From: Reticulitermes lucifugus
Lineage: Eukaryota; Arthropoda; Insecta; Blattodea; Rhinotermitidae
Length of the DNA stretch: 24,909 nt
NCBI GenBank assembly: GCA_026260175.1
Contig: JAKCWW010000461.1
Span: forward strand, 1-24,909
Direction: 5' to 3'
Shown: in pieces, positions 1 through 10,032 of the stretch
How positions within the stretch are numbered: position 1 is the first letter of the stretch
Layout: each line of letters opens with the position of its first letter
Notes under the pieces: model-generated
Told to the model about the DNA's origin: nothing
Database searches by the model: none
Seen by the model: the letters and a program-made list of their open reading frames with translations, nothing else
Made by a program: the position numbers and the translations under genes

Positions 1-290
1 TATGGAGAACTCGCTTTGCAAGAGGCTACGGACCTGTCGTAAGACAGACTACAGAATGAATGAACTTACGGTCCCTTTGATGTGTACGTACTCAAACGCT
101 CCTAAAAATGTTTATATGAGTTCGTAAAATAAGTACATAAAAAAGTAGTAATGAATTTAGTGTAACCGAACTTAAATGTGTTTTATCGAACACGTAAAAA
201 AGGGCTTTGATCTAATTTTATATTGGAGTCACAAAAAGACAAATGAACCTACCTCACTAATCCGAGAATGACTATCATCATTACTAGTGG

Positions 291-413
291 CTGCAGCAAC
301 AGAGGCAATAGCAGCAGCAGCAGGATGAGCAACAGCAGTAGTAGTAGTAGTAGGAGGAGGAGGACGACGAGGAGGAGGAGTAGAAGTATCAATTGCAACA
401 GCAATAGCAGTAA
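291..413. repeat. Compound trinucleotide microsatellite (GCA / GTA / GGA)
   Basis: A run of imperfect triplets passes from CAGCAGCAG through AGTAGTAGTAGTAG into GGAGGAGGAGGACGACGAGGAGG and fades into GCAACAGCAATAGCAG. It is purine-rich on this strand. No open frame of any length reads through it, so it is not an obvious polyglutamine or polyglutamate exon. Length is likely to vary between individuals. Confidence 0.9.
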
Positions 414-2163
414 ATTTAGGATGAGCACAAAGTAAGAAAACTGACTGCGGTTGCTAAGAGTGGCACTAACCTGATCCTACAATCTATTACCAATTCAAAA
501 TATTTACATCAGCAGATGTAACAGGAGATAATCAAAGCATCAATGTTATTTCCCAAGTGGTTTAGGCCGCCACTTCGTTCCATCTCTTGAGGAAATCATA
601 GGCTTCCGTGCCGAGGTATCAGTACGTTACCAGCTGAACATCAAAACATTTTCCTCCTCGCTCCATTCTGTGAGTCTGTGAGGAAAATCGATTTGTTTAA
701 GAAAGAAACAAAACTGTTGCCTGGGTCTTCCAACTAAAATAACCTGGGTAGCTCGAAACACGTACAAGCATGCGTAAAATTTCTGAACCGCTGAACGCGC
801 GAGACTAGACCCCTTCAATCATTAACGTTCAAGTGCTGATTCACTTACAAATAGGACGTAATGCTGCAAACCATTATACTACACATAATTTGCCAACCAC
901 TAATAAATAACGCTCATTACACATCATGCAATTTCACACCTTATGCCGACCGATGCTGTAGTCTTTTCACAACGATTACATGCACGAAAAATTTTGTTTC
1001 AGTTATCAAATTAGACTCGCGAACCACCGTAATTTGCAGCTTCTGTTACTCAATGCACTCCTATGAACAACGAGAGTTCTGTGGCAGAGATAATCAGAGA
1101 TAATCACAAAACAAAGCCAGTTTTAACATCTACGAATTGCGCGTATTTTTCCATTTATTGTGTGTGTGTGATCTTTACTCTCTTTCTCTTGAACCCTAAC
1201 ACATCAATTTTCACTTAATACCTTATAAGAACATTTTAAAGAATTTCAATGTACTGTCGTTACATTTTGTATAAAACATGCTACAGGAATGACACGAATA
1301 TACCGAGGAGTGTAGTTGCAGTACACAACAGGATCTAGGGAATCAAGCCTACATTAAAGACGATAAGACTACGGAACATGAAACCTCAATTTACACAAAA
1401 AAATGGTCTTAAGATCACAGACGAGAATATTCATATACTCAGAGACCATGGTAATACGTCGCCCGTTTGGTAACCAAGTCAGCCAAATCACCAACAACCA
1501 TTATGTGCCACCTAATGACCTCCTTCCTTCCCGTTAACAATTTTCTTTGCCAGTTTATCTTCCCGCCGACCTTAGAACATTCCCTCTCTGGTTTGTAATT
1601 TAAAATTCTCTTTGGGACTCGACTTAACTCCACATTCACATTATTTATTTCTGCAATATTCAAAACCTACAGTTCTTCATTCCGTCCGTGATTATGTGGC
1701 AGAGGCAATTAAAAACGCACACACATATGCTCAACATGAAATCCTTAGTTTCATACAGGAAAATGGAGGATGAATTGGAGGAAGAAAGAGTATATATCCT
1801 GTTGCAATTTAATGAGAGGAACAGGATAGGATGGTTTCTAATGGGAAATTGGAAACTGAGGGCGTTTTTTGAGGGCAGGAGAAAGGGGAATACGTCCCCT
1901 ATGTAGGGCGGAGGAAAATGACTTGCGTGTAATTTTTACTGTACGTAAAAGCAAAGATGGTGAGACAAAGTGACAAATAGTAAATGGTTAAATACAAATG
2001 AGGAAATAGCATATACTAAATTAATTAGGTGTACCAAAATCACAGAATTGTAGAATTTATGAATATTTTTAAATAAGATACATGTAAATTGGTAAACCAA
2101 ACGAAGAAAACAGTAAGATGGGTTAATGGAGAGAACGCAGAATAATTGGCAATACGGACGGGC
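414..2163. other. No gene recognised
   Basis: Only short open frames occur here, at most about 80 codons (861-1103 on plus, 1439-1663 on minus), with no recognisable motif. There is a tiny GAGATAATCA tandem duplication near 1086-1105 and a short GT run near 1160. I see no transposase, SINE or RNA gene. Confidence 0.6.

Positions 2164-2196
<33 letters not shown>
2164..2196. repeat. (TA)n microsatellite
   Basis: Alternating TA over about 33 bases, with one interruption (TGTA) in the middle. It can form a hairpin and is a likely slippage site. Confidence 0.95.
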
Positions 2197-2322
2197 AAAC
2201 ATGTAACATGATGTAAACGATACAGATTTTATAGACCAATTAGAGGATGTGTACCACAGAAAAACTGGTGTTAGCAGCTTTATTCCTCAGAAATACTTGT
2301 ATGTACTTGAGACTCAAGTAGC

Positions 2323-2346
2323 AATAATAATAATAATAATAATAAT
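2323..2346. repeat. (AAT)n microsatellite
   Basis: Eight consecutive AAT units, without interruption. Confidence 0.95.
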
Positions 2347-2535
2347 TGTCATTATTTTAGTATGCTTTGTGTGTTAATATACTTCCGACATTTTGCCATT
2401 TAAATGGTCTGTGGTTGTTCAGTTGGCACGTACACAAGCAGGAGTGTGATGTAATGATATAATGAATGGAATAATATACGGCTGTTGAGACAGCGCCTGA
2501 CTCATTGCTTCTTGTTGTTACTTGCGTTGTTTTTA

Positions 2536-2640
2536 TTTTGATTATTTTTGTGTATTTGTGTTGTATTTGTGTATTTGTGCTGGCTTTGTAATTGACATGC
2601 ATACTGCTGAGCCAGCACGTTAATAAACAAATACTGAATT
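2536..2640. repeat. T/G-rich direct repeats followed by a hairpin
   Basis: TGTGTATTTGTG-type units are repeated two to three times at 2548-2580. They are followed by a 9-bp perfect inverted repeat, GTGCTGGCT at 2577-2585 and AGCCAGCAC at 2610-2618. An AATAAA and a GAATTGAAT stretch follow. AATAAA plus a short GAATTGAAT tail resembles the 3' end of some non-LTR elements, but nothing coding is attached, so this is only a suggestion. Confidence 0.35.
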
Positions 2641-2757
2641 GAATAATAACAACTTGCCATGTTCCACAATATTGAATGGCTAGACCTCAAACACTGAATT
2701 TTATAAACAAAAATCCAAGGCACTCCCAGCTATTTTAACCAGTAGGCACGTAAACAT

Positions 2758-2912
2758 GAATAACGTGTAATTCCCTCTAATTCTCAGAAAATTAAAATAT
2801 GAGTGACTGTATACATACACATGTGTGTGTGGATGGGTAAATCATTAACAGTTCACATGAAAGTGAATAATGTACAGTTCTCACTTATTCTCAGAATATG
2901 AAAATACAAGCG
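2758..2912. repeat. Diverged tandem duplication, 107-bp offset
   Basis: The segment starting at 2758 (GAATAACGTG, then ATTCTCAGAA at 2780) recurs at 2865 (GAATAATGTA, then ATTCTCAGAA at 2887) at a constant offset of 107 bases. By eye, about three quarters of the first 48 positions agree with no indel. Both units are followed by a G/T-rich GGATGGGT or GCATGGGTGGGT segment. This is either an old tandem duplication or two repeats within an unidentified element. Confidence 0.6.
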
Positions 2913-3974
2913 GGAGCATGGGTGGGTGAGGTGAGCTGAGTGGCGTGTGGCTTTGTCCTAAGGCTCAGGAATGAGAGAAATTGTCTGATGAGACCATATA
3001 CATAAGTACATATTGTGTAAGAAAAATCGTTTTAAGTCAATATTTACGCAAATGGCGACGATGCGAGACTATCAGATTACATCTGACAAGTCCATTGCAT
3101 ACATAATCCGTATCTAAGTATTATGTTTTCACAAAAATAAAGTAATATAACAAAATAAGAATAGATACGACTAGAAATATATGCAATGAGGAAGTCGACT
3201 CAGTGCGGCAAAAATATAATTTTTAGGGTTTTAATCGTCTTCAAAATACCTCATTAGACATGCATTTAAAGAAAATTGCCTATGCCAGATTTTAAGAGCT
3301 CACTGTGGTAAAACACAAGTCCATATAACGACTTCCTGACCTGTGCTACGCTACCAGGGCCCTTGTACTTTAATTTCAACACACCCTGTATAATTCTAAT
3401 TTCACTTTGAAGCATTAATTCAAATCGCATGTGATATAAAACGTGTCGATACAGACATGTCTCAGACATGAAGCTCAAAACATCTGAACGCATTTATGAG
3501 GCGAAATAACGTCATGGCCGCTTCGACCCTCAAATGAGAGACGGGGTTTTGTTAGTGCTGATATCGTTTACTTCCTTCAGAGACTGCGACCTAAACCCTG
3601 ATTTTATGATTCAATATTCCGCTATAGACGTACGCGTGTATAGTAACATACAAATACAAGTTGCGTTACGCGTCACATTTCTAATTTGCGCTCCTTGACA
3701 GAATTTGTACGCACTGCTACCGACTGTAAAGTGTTAGAAAAATAAAAGGTAAATGTACGCATAACACAGCAATTCTAGCACACTGGCTCCACATTTTAGT
3801 CACCTCATAAACCGTAAAAGTGATGAAAAAACTGTAGTGAGCGTAAGTGTCTTTCTTTCTTTGCAGTTTTTGTTTGAAATATCTTGCTCCCGTAACTAAT
3901 AAGCCACTTACCGCATGTCAGATTTTACACGAACACAGAAACGCATGTAGGTCTTCATGTAAGTTTCCATTGTT
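2913..3974. other. No gene recognised
   Basis: Short unrelated open frames only (for example 3266-3493 on minus, 75 codons). A near-palindrome CTATA...TATAG sits around 3622-3643. No recognisable mobile-element protein or RNA is visible. Confidence 0.6.
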
Positions 3975-4106
3975 GCCCGATTTTAACCAAACTTGGAACA
4001 AGTGTAAAAAGTTTTATCCAAACTCCCCGACATATAATTTCACGAAAATCTGTTCTGCGGTTCTAGAGTTGTTACATATAGTCAGACGGACAGATATGAC
4101 GAAAGC
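3975..4106 (+). repeat. Dispersed repeat, copy A
   Basis: The distal part contains GACGGACAGATATGACGAA (4085-4103), identical over 19 bases to 8228-8246. It is preceded by a similar block meaning roughly 'ctgttc-tgcggttctagag' here and 'ccgtcc-agtgggaaccgag' in the other copy. In translation it gives the peptide RTDMTK. I remember this segment as a very common piece of cockroach and termite predicted proteins and non-coding repeats, which suggests a high-copy element rather than a gene. The long GTG-initiated open frame around it (3847-4311) has no recognised domain. Confidence 0.6.
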
Positions 4107-5683
4107 AACAAATACGTTTTTTAAACTTTTCGTTGTAAGCGCTCTAACAAAAAATGTCACAGCCACAAATAAAAGGAGGCGTGGCATCGAGTGTAATGTT
4201 ACAGAAAATGTTCTAATTGAGATCCTGCGCAGCAGTCTGCGAGCTACAGTGCGAGTGATACAGCCTAACTATCCTCCCACAAGCTCGAAAACCAAAGTCC
4301 AAATCAACTGAAAAACTTTACAAGTTGTTTCCAGTACTCACTTAGACTGTCGCGCACAAAGAGTTTAAGCTTTACATTCCCTTGCCTAACTTTGTTGTGC
4401 AAGGACAGGAGCCCGCCTAAAAACAGAGATGGGTCGAGATCGGGACAACTTGATGCGGGAAAATAAAACTTTGCTTTCAGACTTACGAATAAAAATTCTC
4501 GACTTTCGTCTTTACTTTCAGAAGGATCTGATTTCGATAACACAATCAACATAAAAGCAGTGATAAGTATTGCTTCCTTTTGTGAGGGCGTGCAACAAGA
4601 GCAGCACATTGCGACATGTTTCAAGTCCACAATTCGTTGTCATAACGTCCATATCCATACACAATTAACCGTTCAGTCTAGTGGTAAATATATGTACCAC
4701 TTGCAGTAACATTATGAAAATCTTAATTTTGCCATACAGTGCATTTTGCGTTCCGTATGATTGTTATAGCAAAAAAGGATTATTTCCCTAAGTCGCATTA
4801 ACTGTCTTTACTATGTACATGGAGTATTTCTTCTACGAGGTAAAAACTGAACACAGACGAATGTAAGTCTCCAAAGGATTAAAGTATGCACTGAGCAAAA
4901 ATGTAGTGATCAAACGGAATACATCTTTATACTCTAACAGAAAGTCAGCAGATAATAACTTCCTAAATGTTAAAAACATAGACAAACCTGAGCACCGTGT
5001 TGCATATCAAATATTTTGGTGCAGAATTCAACAACTTCTTACGACAGTATATTCAAAATTCCTTGCTCGTACTTTTAGGCTTCCATCTGCAGAAACTTAC
5101 TGACGAGCGGCACGTACCTGCCTGTTCATCTGCCCGTCCAGTGGTCCAATGTTGCAAATTTAGACAACGATATTAAACAGTACTTGCCCACACAAATAGA
5201 CCAACTGGAGGACAAGTTATATCGTACTTTGTAAAACCCTGTCATCAACAACACCACTATGCCTGTCTTGCAAAATTATCTGGTTGGAGCAACTGTAGCG
5301 CCAAGCATGTCTGTTTTGCACACTTCTGAGGTGGGGAAACACTCTTGCCTACACTTGGACATCAGAAAAACGTGACTCCATTGCCGTGTCCAGAGAACAA
5401 AGAATATAATAGTTACTGAAACTATTAGCATAGTGCATAAATGAAATCATACGCGTACATGAGCAAAACAAATTCTTAATATTCCCGTACTCTATCTGTT
5501 TCGTGTTTTTTTTTAATACTGAGTGCCTTAACACATCATTTATTCTTACTTATTCACATTCCGTCTTAAGTTTATAAGTCATAAGTAGCATTAACTTTTC
5601 TACTACTAGTAGGACAGATTGACACGTGGTATTTCATGCTGCGCACATTAATTGTACGTATGTTTTAATGTCTCGACTGCAAG
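4107..5683. other. No gene recognised
   Basis: Short open frames on both strands, the longest 108 codons at 4304-4630 on minus, without recognisable motifs. Composition is ordinary AT-rich DNA with no simple repeat beyond a few bases. Confidence 0.6.
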
Positions 5684-6346
5684 TTCAGATATTTGGGAAC
5701 GACATTAACAAATCAAAAGACCATGCAGGAAGACATGAAGAGCAGATTATATTCGGGAAATGCCTGCTACCATTTCGTACGGAATCTGTTGTCATCGTGT
5801 AAGCAATATCAAGATTAAAAGAGCATTAAATTATATGAAACTACAATTTTCCTACTGTTATACTCGTATATGGGCGTGACACTTGATCTCTCACATTAAC
5901 GAAAGAATACAGAATGAGTGTTCGAGAATAAAGTGACAAAAGTGACGAGGATATTTGGACTTCAGGGAGAGAAATAACAGGCGCATTGGGAAAACTGCAT
6001 GAAGAGCTTCACAGTTTTTATTCCTCACCATATACTATTAAGGTTATCAAGTCAAGGACAATGATATGGGTGGGGCATGTGACACACAGGGAGGAAAGGA
6101 GAAATGCATAGTGTTTTATTTTAAAATGGCGAAGGAAAGAGAACACTTGGAAGACCTAGGCTTAGATGAAAGAGAATATTAAAATGAACCCTAAAGAAAT
6201 TGGATGAGAGGGCAGGGACTGGACTCATCTGGCTTAGGACACGGGCAAGTTGCAGGCTCTTGTAAACATGATAATAAACACTCTGGGACCATAAAATGCG
6301 CCGAATTTCTTCACTGGCTGAGGAACTATTAGCTTCTTAAGAAAGA
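5684..6346 (+). pseudogene. Non-LTR retrotransposon (LINE) ORF2 C-terminal relic
   Basis: Reading across frames gives a consecutive series of blocks typical of the region after the catalytic motifs of a LINE reverse transcriptase. FRYLGTTLTNQ starts at 5684 and is followed by SGNACYHFVRNLLSS, then an SLTLTKEYRM block near 5890, then NKVTKVTRIFG near 5930. TGALGKLHEELHSFYSSP starts at 5977, followed by IKSRTMIWVGHV, GEGKRTLGRPRLR and ENIKMNPKEIG, ending with NAPNF after 6290. The order and spacing match the conserved tail of a LINE family very abundant in insect genomes. The copy is dead: at least four frame changes are needed, with in-frame stops where Trp or Gln is expected (RPRLR-stop, KEIG-stop, HLA-stop). 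The catalytic YADD region and endonuclease are absent, so this is a 5'-truncated insertion. The clade (RTE- or Jockey-like) cannot be settled from this piece. Confidence 0.88.
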
Positions 6347-8169
6347 TTTTGTTTCATTCAATTAGTTAGTAAGAATTGTTACACATTCTACTGACCGTTG
6401 GTCTCCAAGTTAACAACTAACCACCCATCCACTCACTGTCTTTCATACCCTGCAGATTACCTACCTTTATTAAAAATCTGTTTTCAATGCACTACACTCG
6501 TCTGTCCACACAGAAGCAAAAATACGTTGCTCTCGCATGCAGAATCCGTTTAGTGTTTGTTAAGGTAACCACATTAAGTACGCATCAGAGATCATAAAAA
6601 ACACATCAAAATATGCAGACCACTCAACCTGCAACTGCGAGTGTAATTACTAACCACGCAATTAGAGATGCCACACACAACAAATGCGGCATTACTCAGT
6701 GTGAACCTGAGTCTCTGACAGACATGTAACTTCGCTTCAAAATGCTTTACTTTCTGTCCCGTTATAATCACGTACGTAAAGTGGAACAGCCAGGATATGT
6801 GCTACAGACAGCAGTGTACTAAGCTGGTATGAAAATCTTACAGTAACATCACCATCACCAACTTTGCATGACCTGATCCGCTCTTTCCTCGGGCTGCCCA
6901 AACTTCCTGTCCTATAACGTTCCTTGCTTAGGACAGACTGAATTCCGTTGAGAGCATGTCCTCTGGTGTGTGACTCCCCACCATCAAGAAGGTGTTGCTT
7001 CTCAACCTAATGAAGGGAATTAAATTAACAGGAAAACGCGACGTTTGGGACATTCAGCATACTGCGCCATATTCTCACCAAGGGATAGAAATATGGAATA
7101 TCAGTGGTCCGGGATACAGTTTGCATAAAACGAAATGTATGAAATGTTGTTTGTAGGTTAACAACTACAAACATGGCAACGGTGCGAAGCTTTGAAGTTA
7201 TATCCAACAAATTTGGTGTAGACGGAATCTGTAATTCGGGAATACAATTTTAACAAAGACAAAATAGTTTCTTATATTACCCTACTGTTGAAACGTAATA
7301 CTTGGGAATCCCCTGTTGTAAAAACTTCATGCGATCGATGTTACTTAAGGAAGAAGTCAAGGACATATGGCCTTCGGTATATATTCTTAAAAACGAGAAG
7401 AGTAGTTTTGAATAAAGAACGTGTGCATGGGTATTCTGAGCGTATATCTTTACCTGTTGGTTTGTATCATACTTAGTTTCTGCTGAAGGACAAACGTAAC
7501 TTCGACTTTTCAACAGCACAAGTAACAGACTGTACGTGTAGAGTTAGCCCACTACACACCGCAGACCTGCAGGCTACGTTACTTCGGTAGTGGAAGCTGT
7601 AATTGCATTACCCCAAGGCTTCCGTAATCACACTTCAACGTCACAGGACAGGGTTTGAATTCCAATTCGCTCACCACTCCACGCTTCCTCACAGACAGAC
7701 ATGAAAGTTAAAATTTGTCTACTACTTCCCGCCCCGACGTAGCCTACCGGTCAGCAGTCCTTCATTTGGGACCCACACAAGTAGAACAATCTATCCTGAC
7801 ACTTGTGTCCTGCGGCAAAGTCAGAACCGTATTTTGAAACGGACACGGTCACTCCCTGTCACACTATTCGCAATTCGCCTTTCAAATCATATTTTAATTT
7901 CAGTTCCGATGTTATATGACGTTTGTAGTTGGCACAGCGTCGTGAAATGCGTTATAGCCTTGGCCACAACAATTACGCCTGGGCCGATTCCCCGTTGCTG
8001 TCAGATATACAACATCAAAGGTCGGTCGCCTATATTCTACCAACTTAGGCTGCATAAAACAATACTGAACACAGCGAAACAGAACTTAGATTTTCATGTA
8101 AAGTACCCAATGTTTTTGTCTGACTGTAACCAATACGGATTTTCTCGACAGATTTTCATAAAAGTCTCC
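6347..8169. other. No gene recognised
   Basis: There are overlapping short frames of 60 to 80 codons. A 151-codon frame starts at 7834, but it runs into the dispersed repeat at 8170-8282 and shows no domain. GGGTTTGAATTCC at 7641-7653 resembles a pol III B box but has no A box at the right distance. The rest is unremarkable. Confidence 0.55.
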
Positions 8170-8282
8170 AATATCAAATACCGTACAAGTCCGTCCAGTG
8201 GGAACCGAGTTAGCGGACATACAAGCGGACGGACAGATATGACGAAGTTAATAGGCGCTTTTCGAGAGTGTGCAAAGGTTGC
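8170..8282 (+). repeat. Dispersed repeat, copy B
   Basis: Shares the 19-base block 8228-8246 with 4085-4103, and the preceding CCGTCCAG...GAACCGAG block with diverged counterparts there. Its downstream part translates as DMTKLIGAFRECAK, close to a peptide I recall from many blattodean repeats. The preceding open frame is probably fortuitous. The element's outer limits cannot be set from two copies. Confidence 0.65.
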
Positions 8283-8516
8283 ATTTTAAGTCAAGCTTCA
8301 ATTCCTGTGTCTGCGACATCCGGAAACAAAAGACATTCGCCTTGAAACGGCGTAATAAAAACATAAACCGTAACTTTATAAACCGAAACATATAAACTGT
8401 AATAAATAAACTACATTCGCCTTGCTCCATGGTGTAAATGTAGGCATACATAACAAATCTCTTTCATATCCAAAGTTACACCTAAATATTTCCAGACTGA
8501 ATTTAACTCTCCCTAA

Positions 8517-8812
8517 GCCGAGCCATGGCTCAGGCGGTCAGTCGCCGGCCTCTCGCCGCGGAGGCCCGGGTTCGATCCCGGGTCAGTCCATGTGGGATTG
8601 GTGGTGGACAAAGTGGCACTGGGACAGGTTTTTCTCCGAGTACGTCGGTTTTCCTCTGTCAATTTCATTCCACCGGTGCTCCATTAAAACGGAAAAGCAG
8701 AAAAAAACCTCATTATCTTCATCATCTCATCACAGGGTTGCACAATAAGCCTTCAAGGCTGCGGTGCGTCCGCAGCATCTGCTACAGGGCCCTTCAATAA
8801 TAAAAAAAAACC
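8517..8812 (+). mobile_element. tRNA-derived SINE, copy 1 (near full length)
   Basis: The element has three parts. The first is a tRNA-like head with A box TGGCTCAGGCGG (8526-8537) and a perfect B box GGTTCGATCCC (8569-8579). The second is a tRNA-unrelated body (TGGTGGACAAAGTGGCACTG, then CAATTTCATTCCA). The third is a 3' region (GGGTTGCACAATAAGCC, then GGGCCCTTC) ending in an A-rich tail at 8797-8810. CTCCCTAA at 8509-8516 and CTCCCTTA at 8813-8820 could be a diverged target-site duplication. Parts recur at 11753-11914 and 15040-15243. Mobilisation would depend on a partner LINE; the LINE relic in this window cannot be linked to it. A 91-codon frame from 8525 is a by-product of the SINE, not a gene. 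Confidence 0.92.
8526..8579 (+). promoter_or_regulatory. Internal RNA polymerase III promoter (A and B boxes) of the SINE
   Basis: The A box at 8526-8537 and the B box at 8569-8579 are 31 bases apart, normal spacing for a tRNA-type gene. The B box matches GGTTCGANNCC exactly. This is the best-preserved pol III promoter in the window. Confidence 0.8.
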
Positions 8813-8820
8813 CTCCCTTA

Positions 8821-9244
8821 TTATGGGAAGCATGGACGATCAAATCGTGTACTCTCATTATTATTGTTTGTTTCACGTGTTGCAGCTTCTGTTTTTAGTC
8901 TTCCGAAGTGTGTATGAAAATAACTGATAGGAGTAATGCTTAATGTGGAAATGACATCGAGGCGATGAATCGACAAGTGACATTTGTGAACACGTTTATG
9001 GTTGTACTTAAAACTGTGTCCAAATTACGGGGATTTGATAGGGACACATAAATGGACACGTTTGTGCATTCTGAGCACCACACCACACTCACTTCTACAT
9101 CTGCATGTGACTACTTTCGCATGAATAAAACATCTATGTGTTCCTTAAACACTTAAAACCCAGAGGCATGTAAAAGTACCGCCTGATTTAATAGTAAGAA
9201 ATTCTGCATTCTGTCCATACACTATGTATATGTAATAGACGTTT
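8821..9244. other. No gene recognised
   Basis: AT-rich sequence between the SINE and the inverted motif pair. No open frame of note and no recognisable repeat. Confidence 0.6.
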
Positions 9245-9303
9245 CATCGTCTCAGGCTAAAACTCCACAACATTTCGAAGATTAGATGTCTACATCTTCA
9301 GGT
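9245..9303 (-). repeat. Hammerhead-like motif, family 2, minus copy
   Basis: Read on the minus strand from 9303: ACCTGAAGATG, an internal hairpin GATGT-AG-ACATC, CTTCGAAATGTTGTG, then TTTTAGCCTGAGACGATG. CTGAAGA followed by a hairpin and CGAAA matches the conserved core layout of a type I hammerhead ribozyme (CUGANGA, stem II, GAAA). Such ribozymes are known from Penelope-like retroelements and related retrozymes. The residue after GAAA is T rather than the usual C, and stems I and III are weak. I infer ancestry, not activity. Confidence 0.45.
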
Positions 9304-9417
9304 AGAAAGCGAAGAGTGAGAGCCTACTCTGTTGGGTCTTTCAGAAAGAGCCAGTCTCTAACATAGTCTGTCTAGTGATGGAAGGATAGAAAATTGCTCT
9401 CCCCCTCTCCCTTTTCC

Positions 9418-9478
9418 ACCTGAAGACAGAGAGAGATCCATTCCGAAATGTTGTGCATTTTTTTAGCCTCACACGATG
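9418..9478 (+). repeat. Hammerhead-like motif, family 2, plus copy
   Basis: ACCTGAAGACAG at 9418, then TCCGAAATGTTGTG, then TTTTAGCCTCACACGATG. It is the inverted counterpart of 9245-9303 with the same order of blocks, separated by 114 bases. Both CTGAAGA and GAAA core segments are intact, but stem II is poorer than in the minus copy. Together the two form an inverted repeat that could be the arms of a decayed Penelope-like terminal region. Confidence 0.45.
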
Positions 9479-9770
9479 GACAACGCGCAAAATATCAGTC
9501 ACGTCTATTGCAACAGACCATCGTTGGAATCCTTTAAACAGTATATTAATGAGCCCCATATGATTCTCACAATACACACTGATGACTCGTATTTTCCTAA
9601 ACAGCATTAACTGATTCGTATTTCTAATGAATACGGACTGTTGTGTTCTCTGTGAGGTAGAAACTGAAGTTTCATATATAATTTAAACGTCAGATTTTGT
9701 AGAGTCAAGTGACACCAAAGCTGCTGATTATAGCGACATAACAAAACACGCAACCATGCGCGCTCGCTCT

Positions 9771-9806
9771 CACACACGCACACACATACACACACACACA
9801 CACACA
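9771..9806. repeat. (CA)n microsatellite
   Basis: CA dinucleotides with a few interruptions (CG, TA). It lies directly beside the run of N at 9814-9816. Confidence 0.95.
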
Positions 9807-9813
9807 GTGTTCG

Positions 9814-9816
9814 NNN
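9814..9816. other. Assembly gap (three N)
   Basis: Three unresolved bases, seven bases past the CA repeat. The true length here may differ from that shown. Confidence 0.99.
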
Positions 9817-9867
9817 ATAATCTTTTCTTGATTGGGATTTTGAAGTAATTTACAGTAACGGCCAATC

Positions 9868-10008
9868 CCAGTGGCCGCACGATCTAAGGCGTGTGTCTAC
9901 GGCCGCTCGCTTTCCGGGGGCGTGGATGTTTGTCTCTTGTGATTATTGTGTGTTGTGTAGGTAAAGGCCTCTGCGACGGGCCGATCACTCGTCCTGGGGA
10001 GTCCTATC
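9868..10008 (+). mobile_element. SINE-like fragment with tRNA-Leu-like head
   Basis: GTGGCCGCACGATCTAAGGCG (9871-9891) closely resembles the D-arm region of a leucine-type tRNA, where GGCCGAGCGGTCTAAGGCG is usual. A C-rich tRNA-like stretch follows, then GGGGGCGTGGATGTTTGT and a T/G-rich body. No B box is present, so the 3' half of the tRNA region appears deleted. It matches in outline a repeat type I recall from cockroach and termite DNA. It is not a functional tRNA. Confidence 0.5.
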
Positions 10009-10032
10009 GTGCGCGCGCGCGTATGTGTGTGT
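10009..10032. repeat. Alternating purine-pyrimidine run (GCGCGC / GTGTGT)
   Basis: About 24 bases of GTGCGCGCGCGCGTATGTGTG type, a sequence class able to adopt left-handed Z-DNA. It begins where the SINE-like fragment appears to end. Confidence 0.8.

Noticed and set aside
2985..3035. CTGATGAGACC, an exact hammerhead 5' core segment
   Set aside because: No GAAA(C) core partner lies at a stem II distance and no flanking stems are visible, so it is probably chance.
3847..4311. 154-codon open frame, plus strand
   Set aside because: It begins with GTG, has no recognisable domain, and overlaps a dispersed repeat shared with 8170-8282.
7641..7653. GGGTTTGAATTCC, B-box-like
   Set aside because: No A box upstream at the expected distance and no second copy in the window.
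7834..8289. 151-codon open frame, plus strand
   Set aside because: Its C-terminal part is the same dispersed repeat. The first codon is not ATG (TTG) and no domain is seen.
8526..8590. Possible genuine tRNA gene
   Set aside because: The A and B boxes are good, but no proper acceptor stem or cloverleaf could be made by eye, and the sequence continues into the SINE body shared with other copies.
8525..8800. 91-codon and overlapping 108-codon open frames
   Set aside because: They lie within the SINE, a pol III-type non-coding element. Similar 'proteins' in databases are SINE translations.
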